Shown here one piece after another: positions 24,523-33,870 of a stretch of DNA of 64,000 nt. Within the stretch, counting starts at the first letter, position 1. Every line of letters begins with the position of its first letter. The translations under genes and the position numbers were made by a program. The notes under the pieces were generated by a model, which was given only the letters and a program-made list of their open reading frames with translations, did no database searches and was not told the DNA's origin. The DNA is from Chitinophaga jiangningensis (GTDB lineage Bacteria > Bacteroidota > Bacteroidia > Chitinophagales > Chitinophagaceae): the NCBI RefSeq assembly GCF_900142605.1, contig NZ_FRBL01000013.1, positions 1 to 64,000 on the forward strand, given 5' to 3'.

Positions 24523-27500
24523 TCGTATAATTATTTAGTTCCACGCCTTGCTTTTTACGCGTCATGGAGGCAAAGAGTACGTAGAGTCCTGGTATTACCA
24601 GCACCCCGAAAATGGTTCCTATGAGCATGCCGCCTGCTGCAGCGGTACCAATGGATCTGTTACCCATGGCGCCCGCACCACTGGCGATACAGAGCGGTAT
24701 CAGGCCGGCGATAAATGCGAAGGAGGTCATCAGGATAGGACGTAACCTGGACACGGCACCTGTGATAGCAGATTCCAGGATGCTGGCTCCATGCTTGTTT
24801 TTCAGGATCGCGAACTCTACGATGAGGATGGCGTTTTTACCCAGCAGGCCAATCAGCATTACCAGCGCTACCTGTGCATAGATGTTATTTTCCAGGCCCA
24901 TTAACTTCAGGCTGAGGAAGGCGCCGAAAATACCGGCCGGCAGCGACAGGATTACCGGCAGCGGGAGCAGGAAGCTCTCGTACTGAGCGGCCAGCAGCAG
25001 GTATACGAATACCAGGCAGAGTGCGAAAATGTAAATCGCCTGGTTACCCGAAAGGATTTGCTCCCTCGTCATACCACTCCATTCATAGCTATAACCACGT
25101 GGCAGTTCTTTCTTAGCCACTTCTTCCACGGCGGCAATAGCCTGACTGGAGCTGAATCCTGGCGCGGCATCACCATTGATCATGGCGGCGGTATACATGT
25201 TGTAGCGGGTAAGCTGATCAGGTCCGTATACGCGTTCCAGTTTGATGAAGTCGGCATAGGATACCTGTTCTCCCTGGTCGTTTTTTACATAGAGAGAGAG
25301 CAGGTCTTCCGGTTTTCCGCGGTAGCGCGGATCGGCTTGTACCATCACTTTATACATCTGCCCAAAGCGAATGAAGTTAGACGCATAGTAGCTACCCATC
25401 AGGGTTTGCAGATTACTCATTGCATTGTCGATGCTTACACCTTTTTTAGCAGCCATAGCCTGATCCACATGGATCATATACTGCGGGAAGCTGGCATCAA
25501 AGCTGGTGAAGGCGCTCCCTATCTCTTTTCGCTGCTTCAGCGCTGCGATGAACTTGTCGGTAACGTCAGCGGTTTGTTTGATATCTCCCGCACCAGTTTT
25601 ATCCAATACCCTCAACTCAAAACCAGAGCTGTTACCAAAACCGGGAACGGTTGGCGGCGGGAAGAATTCGATTTGTGCATCACCGATATCAGCGGTTTGT
25701 TTTTGCAGTCGTTCAATGATATCCTGTACAGAAGCCTCGCGGTCTTCCCAGGCTTTCAGGTTCACCATGCCCATACCATAGGAGGCACCGGCCACCTCGT
25801 TGAGCAGGCTATAACCGGCGAGGGTAGAAACGGATTCCACTTCTTTGGATTGTGCGGCAATGGCCTGCACCTGGTCGAGCACTTCTTCTGTACGCTCTAC
25901 TGTTGCGCCCGGAGGCGTGGTCACGTTTACATAGATCATACCCTGATCTTCCGTAGGAATGAAGCCGGAAGGCAGGATGGCGCTTACGCCCCAGGTAGCC
26001 ACAAAAAAGAAAATCAGCGCTGCCAGGGTTACTAACCTTCGGCCGGCAAACTTTTTAATCAGTGCCGCATATTTATTTTCGGTACCGTTATATGCTTTGT
26101 TGAAGCCCCGGAAGAAGCGCTGCAGCAGGTTTTTGCTGGCTGGCGCACTTGGATTGTGTTTCAGCATGATGGCACAGAGTGCAGGCGTCAGCGTTACCGC
26201 GTTGATACCCGAGATCACGATGCTGATGGCGAGCGTGAGGGAGAACTGCCGGTAGAATACGCCCACAGGGCCTGACAGGAATGCTACCGGTACAAACACG
26301 GCGGACATTACCAGCGTAATGGCTACGAGTGCGCCGCTGATTTCCTTCATGGCTGCAAGTGTGGCTTCCATTGGCGGGAGGTGTTCTTCGCTCATTTTTA
26401 CATGGACGGCCTCCACCACCACAATAGCGTTATCCACCACAATACCGATTGCCAGTACCAGTGCAAACAACGTGAGCAGGTTGATGGAGAAGCCCATCAT
26501 CTGCATAAATGCCAGTGTACCAATCAGGGCTACCGGCACGGCCAGCGCCGGAATCAGCGTGGAGCGGAAGTCCTGCAGGAATATGAACACTACGATAAAT
26601 ACCAGCAGGAACGCTTCTATGAGCGTACGTAATACCTCGTGAATAGAGGCATCGAGGAAGCGGGATACGTCGTAGTTAAAGTTATAGGTCATGCCCGGAG
26701 GGAATGAAGTGTTCTTCATTTCTTCCATTTTGGCTTTGATGGCGGTGATTACATCACGCGCATTGGAGCCGGGGCGTTGTTTGATCATGATGGAAGCGGA
26801 AGGCTTGCCATCGGTTTTAGACACCATGCTGTAGGTGAGGGAGCCGAATTCCACATCCGCGATATCTTTCAGGTGTAGCACAGAACCGTCGGCACCGGCG
26901 CGGAGTACGATGTTTTCATATTCCCTGGGTTCGAAGAACTTACCGGTATAGCGCAGCACGTACTGCAGCATGTGCGGATTTTTATCGGAGCTTTCACCGG
27001 TTTTACCAGGAGCAGCTTCGATATTCTGTTTTCTGATCACCTGGATCACTTCATCGGCGGATACGTTGTAAGCCAGCATGCGGTCAGGTTTGAGCCACAC
27101 GCGCATGGCGTATTCTTTTGCACCCATGATTTCGGCGCGGCCCACCCCGTCGATACGTTTCAGTTCCTGCAGTACGTTGATGTCGGCAAAGTTGTAGATG
27201 AACTGTTCGTTGAGCGTGGTATCCTCACTCATGATGTTGAGGTAGAGGAGCATGGAGTTTACCTCTTTTTCGGTGGTAACCCCTGCTTTAATTACTTCTT
27301 CCGGCAGCTCATCGATGACGGTAGCTACACGGTTTTGCACGTTTACGGCGGCCTGGTCAGGGTCTGTTCCTACCTGGAAAAACACCTGGATCACGGTGAT
27401 ACCGTCGTTACTGGATACGGACGACATATACGTCATTCCGGGAACCCCGTTGATAGCGCGTTCCACCGGGGTGGCTACTGCTTTGGCACATACCTCGGCG

Positions 27501-27658
27501 TTGGCGCCGGTATATTTAGCCGTTACCGTTACCGAAGGCGGCACGATATCGGGGAACTGGGTTACCGGCAGTGTAAACAGTGCCAGCAAACCTACGAGTG
27601 TGATAATAAGAGATATGACCAGTGATAACACCGGTCGTTTTATAAATGTCGAGAACAT
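24515..27658 (-). CDS. RND multidrug efflux permease (HAE1/AcrB-like)
   Basis: 1047 residues, the AcrB length, with twelve membrane helices and two large periplasmic loops. It exports drugs using the proton gradient. The N-terminus FIKRPVLSLVISLIITLVG and the TM10 motif LIGLLGKNAILIVEFA, holding the AcrB Lys940 equivalent, are present. In TM4 the pair is Asp409-Asn410 (GIVVDNAIVVVE) where AcrB has Asp407-Asp408, so one proton-relay Asp is replaced. It lies between the adaptor and channel genes. Substrates are unknown. Confidence 0.95.
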   Translation of the reverse strand: MFSTFIKRPVLSLVISLIITLVGLLALFTLPVTQFPDIVPPSVTVTAKYTGANAEVCAKAVATPVERAINGVPGMTYMSSVSSNDGITVIQVFFQVGTDPDQAAVNVQNRVATVIDELPEEVIKAGVTTEKEVNSMLLYLNIMSEDTTLNEQFIYNFADINVLQELKRIDGVGRAEIMGAKEYAMRVWLKPDRMLAYNVSADEVIQVIRKQNIEAAPGKTGESSDKNPHMLQYVLRYTGKFFEPREYENIVLRAGADGSVLHLKDIADVEFGSLTYSMVSKTDGKPSASIMIKQRPGSNARDVITAIKAKMEEMKNTSFPPGMTYNFNYDVSRFLDASIHEVLRTLIEAFLLVFIVVFIFLQDFRSTLIPALAVPVALIGTLAFMQMMGFSINLLTLFALVLAIGIVVDNAIVVVEAVHVKMSEEHLPPMEATLAAMKEISGALVAITLVMSAVFVPVAFLSGPVGVFYRQFSLTLAISIVISGINAVTLTPALCAIMLKHNPSAPASKNLLQRFFRGFNKAYNGTENKYAALIKKFAGRRLVTLAALIFFFVATWGVSAILPSGFIPTEDQGMIYVNVTTPPGATVERTEEVLDQVQAIAAQSKEVESVSTLAGYSLLNEVAGASYGMGMVNLKAWEDREASVQDIIERLQKQTADIGDAQIEFFPPPTVPGFGNSSGFELRVLDKTGAGDIKQTADVTDKFIAALKQRKEIGSAFTSFDASFPQYMIHVDQAMAAKKGVSIDNAMSNLQTLMGSYYASNFIRFGQMYKVMVQADPRYRGKPEDLLSLYVKNDQGEQVSYADFIKLERVYGPDQLTRYNMYTAAMINGDAAPGFSSSQAIAAVEEVAKKELPRGYSYEWSGMTREQILSGNQAIYIFALCLVFVYLLLAAQYESFLLPLPVILSLPAGIFGAFLSLKLMGLENNIYAQVALVMLIGLLGKNAILIVEFAILKNKHGASILESAITGAVSRLRPILMTSFAFIAGLIPLCIASGAGAMGNRSIGTAAAGGMLIGTIFGVLVIPGLYVLFASMTRKKQGVELNNYTNE

Positions 27659-27687
27659 GGATTGTCAGTTTCGGTAATGCAGAATTT

Positions 27688-28800
27688 TTATAAACTCAGT
27701 AAGCTATCCATAGCTACAGATCTTGGTGTGATCTGCATGCCATCGCGGATGTTTCGTACCCCTTCGGTTACGATTTTGTCGCCCGGCTTAAGGCCTGACT
27801 GTACAATGTAGAAGTGTGCGAATCTGGTTTCAGGGATGAAGTTTTTCATCTTCACCATACCTGACTGGTCTACTACAAAAACATAGTTTTTGTCCTGCAT
27901 TTCGAAAACGGCTTTTTGCGGGATGATCACTGCGCTATCCATTTCGCTGGTGAGTTTTACTTTACCGCTGGCGCCATGTTTCAGTAATTTTGATGGATTA
28001 GGGAAGCGTGCGCGGAAGGCGATGGAGCCGGTATTTTCCTCGAACTCGCTTTCCATGGTTTCGATTTTTCCTGGCTGTGAATAGGTGCTGCCATCTGCCA
28101 GTTCGAGTTCTACCTGGTTGGAGCGTGCCGTTCCATTGGCCAGGTTTTTCTGGTAATGCAGATATTCAGTTTCGGAAACGTTGAAGTAAGCATAAACTTC
28201 GCGGTTATCGGAAACGGTGGTGAGGAGGGTACCTTCTGTGATGAGGCTTCCGCTCTTCAGCGGGATACGGTCGATGATGCCATCGAAAGGTGCGCGGATG
28301 CTGGTAAAGGAGAGGCGCATTTCCGCGTTGGCAACGGCGGATTGTGCTTCTTCAATTCTGGCTTTGGCGGCGGCTACTTTAGCGGTGGCCACTTCCAGTT
28401 CGGAGGCGGCGATTACTTTTTTATCGGTGAGTAATTTCACGCGTTCCAGTTCCAGTGCGGCGGACTTGGATTCAGCGGTGAGGCTGCTGAGCGCGGCCTT
28501 TGCCCTGGAGAGTTCTGCTCTGTATTCTGCATCGTTGATGCCAAATAAAAGTTGACCTTTCTTCACTTCCTGCCCTTCATCTACATAAATTTTATCGAGA
28601 AACCCGTTTACACGGGCGCGGATTTCCACGTTCTGAACTGCCTGGATATCGGCTACATAAGCGCGATGCAATACAGTGTCTTTGGCAATAAGCTTAGCTA
28701 CCGGTAATGTTTTAAGATCTTCTTTCTTTTCAGCTTTTGTGGCGCAACCGGCCATAAAAAGTGCGATCAGCGATGTATAAATCCCTGTGTATTGACGCAT
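27688..28800 (-). CDS. RND efflux periplasmic adaptor (membrane-fusion lipoprotein)
   Basis: 370 residues from the ATG at 28800, which gives a proper lipoprotein signal (TSLIALFMAGC). An in-frame ATG 17 codons upstream spoils it and was rejected. The protein has the two lipoyl half-motifs around a helical hairpin (VNGFLDKIYVDEGQEVKKGQLLF and TSIRAPFDGIIDRIPLKSGSLI) and the beta-barrel segment. It links the inner-membrane pump to the outer channel. First gene of the operon; the gap of 126 bp upstream separates it from a small secreted protein. Confidence 0.93.
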   Translation of the reverse strand: MRQYTGIYTSLIALFMAGCATKAEKKEDLKTLPVAKLIAKDTVLHRAYVADIQAVQNVEIRARVNGFLDKIYVDEGQEVKKGQLLFGINDAEYRAELSRAKAALSSLTAESKSAALELERVKLLTDKKVIAASELEVATAKVAAAKARIEEAQSAVANAEMRLSFTSIRAPFDGIIDRIPLKSGSLITEGTLLTTVSDNREVYAYFNVSETEYLHYQKNLANGTARSNQVELELADGSTYSQPGKIETMESEFEENTGSIAFRARFPNPSKLLKHGASGKVKLTSEMDSAVIIPQKAVFEMQDKNYVFVVDQSGMVKMKNFIPETRFAHFYIVQSGLKPGDKIVTEGVRNIRDGMQITPRSVAMDSLLSL

Positions 28801-28926
28801 AACAATAAAGTATTGTACCGTTTGGGCGGTAAAAGTTTTTAAATACAGCAAATAGTCTTGCAGTACCGTTCATCACGGCGTGCAGATGTGGAAAATATAA
28901 AGGTTAAACGAAGCGTGTTGCTGTAC

Positions 28927-29340
28927 TCAAAATGGAGTAAATCTGAAAAGGAAGGAGTAGTAAGCGGGTTTAAAAGGCTTTCCCAGTAAGTATCTGCCGG
29001 TTTTTACCGGGGAGATGTAAATGCTTTCCTGCTCACCTGCAGTGTCAATATAGGTGATACGGTTGGCAACACTGAACTGCTGGGAGGTAGCCGAGAGGTA
29101 ATACTTTGTTTTGCGCCTGCTTTTGGTGGCATGAATGGATTCCGGCGCATCCTCTTCAACATCTGTATGCAGCTTCATGTTGGCAAAAAGGTCCTCGAAG
29201 TATTCTTCGCGGGCTTCTGCCAGGTCAATTTTCTGAAACAGTGTAAGCTGGTGTTTCTGGCTCGCATAACTGCGCATACCAATACCTACCTGCATGCTCA
29301 GCAGGAGTATGGTAAATAGTATATAGCGAACCTTCAACAT
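28927..29340 (-). CDS. Small secreted protein upstream of RND operon 1
   Basis: 137 residues with a signal peptide (about 1-27, ILFTILLLSMQVGIGMRSYAS). The mature part has an acidic middle (TDVEEDAPES), then a basic patch (KSRRKTKYYL) and an aromatic C-terminus ending FLFRFTPF. It has no Cys and no recognised domain. A -7 box ends 5 bases before the ATG, so it has its own, probably leaderless, transcript. A protein of similar size and layout precedes the second RND operon at 53194. Confidence 0.72.
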   Translation of the reverse strand: MLKVRYILFTILLLSMQVGIGMRSYASQKHQLTLFQKIDLAEAREEYFEDLFANMKLHTDVEEDAPESIHATKSRRKTKYYLSATSQQFSVANRITYIDTAGEQESIYISPVKTGRYLLGKPFKPAYYSFLFRFTPF

Positions 29341-29345
29341 CGGTG

Positions 29346-29353
29346 CAAAAATA
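29346..29353 (-). promoter_or_regulatory. -7 box abutting the small secreted protein gene
   Basis: CAAAAATA on the plus strand reads TATTTTTG on the minus strand and ends 5 bases before the ATG at 29340. Confidence 0.5.
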
Positions 29354-29500
29354 ATAAGTTATGCTTAATTTTTTAGTGCTAATGTGGTGAGCGGCAAGTG
29401 AATGTATAAATAATGATTTGCTAAAACGCTGAGCTGTGGCATTTTTTGAATTAAAATATAAATTATTATAAATGAGAAATTAACATCTCCCTAAAAACAC

Positions 29501-29534
29501 AAAAACCGCTTCATACATGTATGAAACGGTTTTA
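29501..29534 (-). terminator. Terminator of the hemACDEFBL operon
   Basis: AAAACCG/CGGTTTT, one C/A mismatch, then TTCATA/TATGAA around a CATG tip. A further A on the left gives U-rich RNA on the minus strand. It lies 29 bp after the hemL stop. Confidence 0.82.
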
Positions 29535-29562
29535 CCCACTCTGCACAGGATTGAATTGTTAA

Positions 29563-30849
29563 CTATTTAATCGCCTGCATAGCTGATTTTGCGGCTGCGA
29601 TAGTAGCATCCAGGTCTTCGGTGGTGAGTGTATTACACATGAACCAGCTTTCGAAGGCACTTGGAGGCAGGTATACACCGCGTTCCAGCATGGCGTGGAA
29701 GAATCGTTTAAAGAGTTCGTTATTGGCAGCAGAAGCGGAGGCAAAATCAACGATTGGATACTCGGCAAAATGAGCGCTGAGCATGGATCCGATCTGATTA
29801 ATATGGTGTACTACACCGGCGCCGCCGAATGCTTCGCGTAAACCTTGTACCAGGTAAGTGGCTTTGTCGGCCAGCTGTTGGTAGATTACCGGATTATCAT
29901 TGAGTGTTTTGAGCAGTGTATAACCAGCGATCATAGCGATAGGGTTACCACTTAGTGTGCCTGCCTGGTATACTTTACCTGCTGGCGCCAGATTTTCCAT
30001 GATTTCCTTAGGTCCTGCTACTGCACCTACCGGCATACCTCCGCCGATAATTTTGCCAAAGGTAACAAGATCTGCCCGGATTCCCAGTAATTCCTGTGCA
30101 CCACCGCGTGCAAGGCGGAAGCCTGTCATCACCTCATCAAAAATCAGCAGGATGTTATGCTGGTCGCAAAGCTCACGTAAACCTTCCAGGAAGCCTGCCT
30201 GTGGCAGGATACATCCCATGTTGCCCGCAACGGGCTCCACGATGATGGCTGCGATTTCATCCGGATTGTCGGCAATCAGCTGCTCTACAGCAGGCAGATT
30301 GTTGTAAGGTGCGGTAAGTGTATCCTGGGCCACTGTGGAGGTTACACCAGGGATGGACTGAATGCCGAGCGTAGCCACGCCGCTGCCTGCACTTACTAAA
30401 AATGCATCGGCATGGCCATGGTAACAACCTTCAAATTTGATGAATTTGTTTTTGCCGGTATAGCCCCTGGCCAGTCGGATAGCCGTCATACAGGCTTCTG
30501 TACCGGAGTTTACCATACGTACCATATCAATATTAGGTACCATGCCGGTGATCAGCTCTGCAATGGTAATTTCCAATTCAGTAGGTGCCCCGAAGGAAGT
30601 GGAACGGGTAGCGTAGTCCTGAATGGCTTTTACTACCGGTTCGTATGCATGCCCCAGGATCATGGGACCCCAGGAGTTGATATAATCAATGTATTTGTTA
30701 CCGTCTACATCGTACATATAGGCGCCCTGTGCACGCTCCATAAAGATAGGAGTGCCACCTACGCTCTTGAATGCCCGCACGGGAGAATTTACCCCACCGG
30801 GGATTACTTTTTTCGCCTGCTCAAAAAGATTTTCGCTTCTGCTATACAT
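29563..30849 (-). CDS. hemL: Glutamate-1-semialdehyde 2,1-aminomutase
   Basis: 428 residues, full length. It converts glutamate 1-semialdehyde to 5-aminolevulinate with pyridoxamine/pyridoxal phosphate. The PLP Lys is Lys266 in LVTFGKIIGGGMPVGAVAG; VNSGTEACMTAIRLARGYTG binds the cofactor phosphate and LLIFDEVMTGFRLARGG holds the conserved Asp. It is the last gene of the minus-strand haem operon, 74 bp after hemB. Confidence 0.97.
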   Translation of the reverse strand: MYSRSENLFEQAKKVIPGGVNSPVRAFKSVGGTPIFMERAQGAYMYDVDGNKYIDYINSWGPMILGHAYEPVVKAIQDYATRSTSFGAPTELEITIAELITGMVPNIDMVRMVNSGTEACMTAIRLARGYTGKNKFIKFEGCYHGHADAFLVSAGSGVATLGIQSIPGVTSTVAQDTLTAPYNNLPAVEQLIADNPDEIAAIIVEPVAGNMGCILPQAGFLEGLRELCDQHNILLIFDEVMTGFRLARGGAQELLGIRADLVTFGKIIGGGMPVGAVAGPKEIMENLAPAGKVYQAGTLSGNPIAMIAGYTLLKTLNDNPVIYQQLADKATYLVQGLREAFGGAGVVHHINQIGSMLSAHFAEYPIVDFASASAANNELFKRFFHAMLERGVYLPPSAFESWFMCNTLTTEDLDATIAAAKSAMQAIK

Positions 30850-30923
30850 GCGGTGAATATTTTGATTTGAGGAAAATGCATCTTCAACCGGGATGCAAGT
30901 TAATTAAAAATAATATGTCTGCC

Positions 30924-31895
30924 TTATCGTTGCAGCAGTTTAACAGCATCTTTAGCGAAGTAGGTAGCGATCAGATCCGCACCGGCGCGTTTCAGGCTGG
31001 TTAAGCTTTCCAGGATTGCCTTTTCTTCGTTGAGCCAGCCGTTTTGCGCTGCTGCTTTGATCATGGCATATTCGCCGCTCACGTGATAGGCACTCACCGG
31101 AACGGTAGTACGGTCTTTAATGAGGCGGATAATATCCATGTAAGCCATGGCAGGTTTTACCATGACGATGTCGGCGCCTTCTTCTATATCCATGAGGGTT
31201 TCACGGATGGCTTCGCGGGAGTTGGCGTAATCCATCTGGTAGGTTTTCTTATCGCCGAAGCCTGGTGCGGAGTCCAGTGCATCGCGGAAGGGACCATAAA
31301 AGCAGGACGCATATTTAGCGCTGTAAGCCATGATGCCTACTTTATCAAAACCATTTGCTTCGAGGATGTTACGGATCGCCAGGATACGGCCATCCATCAT
31401 ATCGCTGGGTGCTACGAAGTCGGCACCGGCTTGCGCATGGCTGAGACTCATACGTGCCAGTACCTCCACGGTAGCATCATTTACAATTTCGGTTCCTTCC
31501 ACGATACCGTCATGACCGTAGGAGGAGTAAGGATCCAGGGCTACGTCGGTCATCACTACCATTTCAGGAATGGCATTTTTGATATCGCGGATAGCGCGTT
31601 GCATTAATCCGTTTGGATTAACGGCTTCTGTTCCTTTATTATCTTTTACGCTGTCAGCAGCTTTTACAAATAGCAGAACACTTTTAATACCTAAGCTCCA
31701 GAGTTCTTTTGCTTCGTTGATGGTGAGGTCGAGGGAGTAGCGGAAATAACCTGGCATTGAACTGATCTCTTCCTTCACATTTTCTCCTTCGGTTACAAAT
31801 AACGGAGCGATGAAGTCGCTCGGTGTCAGGATTGTTTCCGCAACCATTGCGCGAATGGCGGGAGAAGTTCTCAATATTCTGTTTCTACGGATCAT
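30924..31895 (-). CDS. hemB: Delta-aminolevulinic acid dehydratase (porphobilinogen synthase)
   Basis: 323 residues. It condenses two 5-aminolevulinates into porphobilinogen. The catalytic lysines are Lys194 (AYSAKYAS) and Lys247 (VMVKPAMAY). The metal site at about 117-130 is DVALDPYSSYGHDG, with Asp in place of the three Cys of zinc enzymes, so this is the zinc-independent, magnesium-type enzyme. It lies 27 bp after hemF in the operon. Confidence 0.97.
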   Translation of the reverse strand: MIRRNRILRTSPAIRAMVAETILTPSDFIAPLFVTEGENVKEEISSMPGYFRYSLDLTINEAKELWSLGIKSVLLFVKAADSVKDNKGTEAVNPNGLMQRAIRDIKNAIPEMVVMTDVALDPYSSYGHDGIVEGTEIVNDATVEVLARMSLSHAQAGADFVAPSDMMDGRILAIRNILEANGFDKVGIMAYSAKYASCFYGPFRDALDSAPGFGDKKTYQMDYANSREAIRETLMDIEEGADIVMVKPAMAYMDIIRLIKDRTTVPVSAYHVSGEYAMIKAAAQNGWLNEEKAILESLTSLKRAGADLIATYFAKDAVKLLQR

Positions 31896-31922
31896 CTTAT
31901 AATATTTTAAAATTGTCCAAAG

Positions 31923-32834
31923 TTATTTTACCCATTCTCTCGGCTTGAGATACTCTACCAGCTGGGCTTCCGGGCTGCCTGGCTGCGGATGGAAGTCGTA
32001 TTCCCAACGGGCTACCGGCGGAAGGCTCATCAGGATGGATTCCGTGCGACCATTAGTTTTCAGGCCAAAGAGTGTACCTCTGTCGTGTATCAGGTTGAAC
32101 TCCACATAACGGCCACGCCTATACGCCTGCCAGCTGCGGTGTGCATCTGTATAAGGCAGGTGCATGGTTTTTTCCACGATAGGCAGGTAGGCTTTCAGGA
32201 AGGCTTCTCCGTTGGCTTTGGAGAAGGCAAACAGTGTTTCAGCGGATTTCTCTGCATTGGGGCGCAGGTAATCGTAGAAGATACCGCCTATGCCGCGTGC
32301 TTCGTTATTGCGATGTTTGTTGATAAAGTATTCATCGCAATGCTTTTTATATTTCGGATAAAGTTCGGTGCCAAATGGATCACAAGCATTTTTGAATGTC
32401 TGGTGAAAATGTGCACCGTCTTTTTCTTCGAGGTAATATGGAGTGAGGTCTGCACCGCCGCCAAACCAGCTGTCTTTCAGGTTTCCGTCCTGGTCATACA
32501 GTTCAAAATACCTGAAGTTGGCGTGTACGGTGGGTACAAACGGGTTGGTGGGATGGATCACGAGGGAGATACCGCAGGCCATAAAGTTGCTGTTGGTAAC
32601 GCCGAATTGTTGTGCCATTGCTTCCGGTAATTCGCCATGAACGATGGAGGTGCTCACACCGCCTTTTTCAAACACGTTACCATCGGCAATCACGCGTGAC
32701 TTACCGCCGCCGCCGCCGGGGCGTTCCCAGCGGTCTTCGCGGAATTTTGCCTTACCGTCGATTTGTTCGAAGGCCAGGCAGATATCGTCCTGCAGCTGGT
32801 GTATGAAGGTGATGAAATCGTTTTTGATGCTCAT
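31923..32834 (-). CDS. hemF: Oxygen-dependent coproporphyrinogen III oxidase
   Basis: 303 residues. HemF decarboxylates two propionates of coproporphyrinogen III to vinyls using O2. Marks include RWERPGGGGGKSRVI near 32, the substrate site WFGGGADLTPYYLEEKD near 123 and RGRYVEFNLIHDRGTLFGL near 243. Use of HemF rather than radical-SAM HemN at this locus points to aerobic haem synthesis. It follows hemE after 6 bp. Confidence 0.97.
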   Translation of the reverse strand: MSIKNDFITFIHQLQDDICLAFEQIDGKAKFREDRWERPGGGGGKSRVIADGNVFEKGGVSTSIVHGELPEAMAQQFGVTNSNFMACGISLVIHPTNPFVPTVHANFRYFELYDQDGNLKDSWFGGGADLTPYYLEEKDGAHFHQTFKNACDPFGTELYPKYKKHCDEYFINKHRNNEARGIGGIFYDYLRPNAEKSAETLFAFSKANGEAFLKAYLPIVEKTMHLPYTDAHRSWQAYRRGRYVEFNLIHDRGTLFGLKTNGRTESILMSLPPVARWEYDFHPQPGSPEAQLVEYLKPREWVK

Positions 32835-32840
32835 GATGAA

Positions 32841-33869
32841 TTAGCCGTGTGCTTTTACAGTTTCAACAAATGCTTTTGCGTGATCTACTGGAACGTTCGG
32901 GAGGATGCCATGGCCGAGGTTAGCGATGTAACGTTGTCTGCTGAAGCCTTTGAGCATTTCCTTCACTGCTTTTTCGATTTCAGGAATCGGAGAAAGCAGT
33001 TTTGCCGGATCAAAGTTACCCTGGAGCGTTACGTTGTCGCCCGCAAACTGGCGTGCCAGTGCTGGTTTGATGGCCCAGTCGATTCCGAGGCCATGTGCAC
33101 CGGTGGCGGCCATGTCTTCCAAAGCAAACCAGGCACCTTTTGCAAACACAATGGTAGGGCATACGTCCTTCAGGGCTGCTACGATCTGGCGGATGTAGGT
33201 GAGAGAGAATGCTTCGAAATCAGCGGGGCTGAGCAGGCCTCCCCATGAGTCGAACACCTGTACCAGGTCGGCACCTGCGGCTACCTGTGCTTTCAGGTAA
33301 GCGATGGTGGTATCGGTGATCATTTGCAGCAGCTGGTGGGCTACGGCAGGTTGCTGGTAGCAGAAGGCTTTGGCTTCGTCAAAAGTTTTGGAGCCTTTAC
33401 CTTGTACCATATAGCAGAGGAGTGTCCATGGTGCACCGGCGAAACCGATGAGCGGCACACGTCCTGCGAGTGTTTGTTTGGTAAGTTTGAGCGCATCCAT
33501 TACGTAGTGGAGTCTTTCGTTCACATCCGGCACTACGAGGCGGGAGAGGTCCGCAGCGGTTTTGATGGGCTGTGGTAACAGCGGGCCAACTTTTTCTACC
33601 AGCTGTACTTCCATGCCCATGGCTTGTGGTACCACGAGGATATCGGAGAAGATGATGGCTGCATCCACGCCTACCTGGTCAACAGGCATTACGGTGATTT
33701 CGGTGGCCAGTTCCGGGTTTTCGCAACGTTCGAAAAAGGAATATTTATCACGCAGCTTGATGTAATCAGGCAGATAGCGGCCGGCCTGACGCATCATCCA
33801 TACCGGGGTGCGGGAAACGGTTTCACCTTTGAGGGCTTTCAGCAGTAGGTCATTCTTCAATGCGCTCAT
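32841..33869 (-). CDS. hemE: Uroporphyrinogen decarboxylase
   Basis: 342 residues. It removes four acetate carboxyls from uroporphyrinogen III to give coproporphyrinogen III. The N-terminal signature PVWMMRQAGRYLPDY (about 21-35) holds the substrate-binding Arg residues, and the second signature GFAGAPWTLLCYMVQG lies near 143. HGLGIDW..KPALARQF and LQGNFDPAKLL follow. The start is 1 bp after the hemD stop. Confidence 0.97.
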   Translation of the reverse strand: MSALKNDLLLKALKGETVSRTPVWMMRQAGRYLPDYIKLRDKYSFFERCENPELATEITVMPVDQVGVDAAIIFSDILVVPQAMGMEVQLVEKVGPLLPQPIKTAADLSRLVVPDVNERLHYVMDALKLTKQTLAGRVPLIGFAGAPWTLLCYMVQGKGSKTFDEAKAFCYQQPAVAHQLLQMITDTTIAYLKAQVAAGADLVQVFDSWGGLLSPADFEAFSLTYIRQIVAALKDVCPTIVFAKGAWFALEDMAATGAHGLGIDWAIKPALARQFAGDNVTLQGNFDPAKLLSPIPEIEKAVKEMLKGFSRQRYIANLGHGILPNVPVDHAKAFVETVKAHG

Positions 33870-33870
33870 T

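Noticed and set aside
25058..26035. 325-codon open frame antisense to RND pump 1
   Set aside because: Shadow of a strongly coding gene; no recognisable domain and no promoter or terminator of its own.
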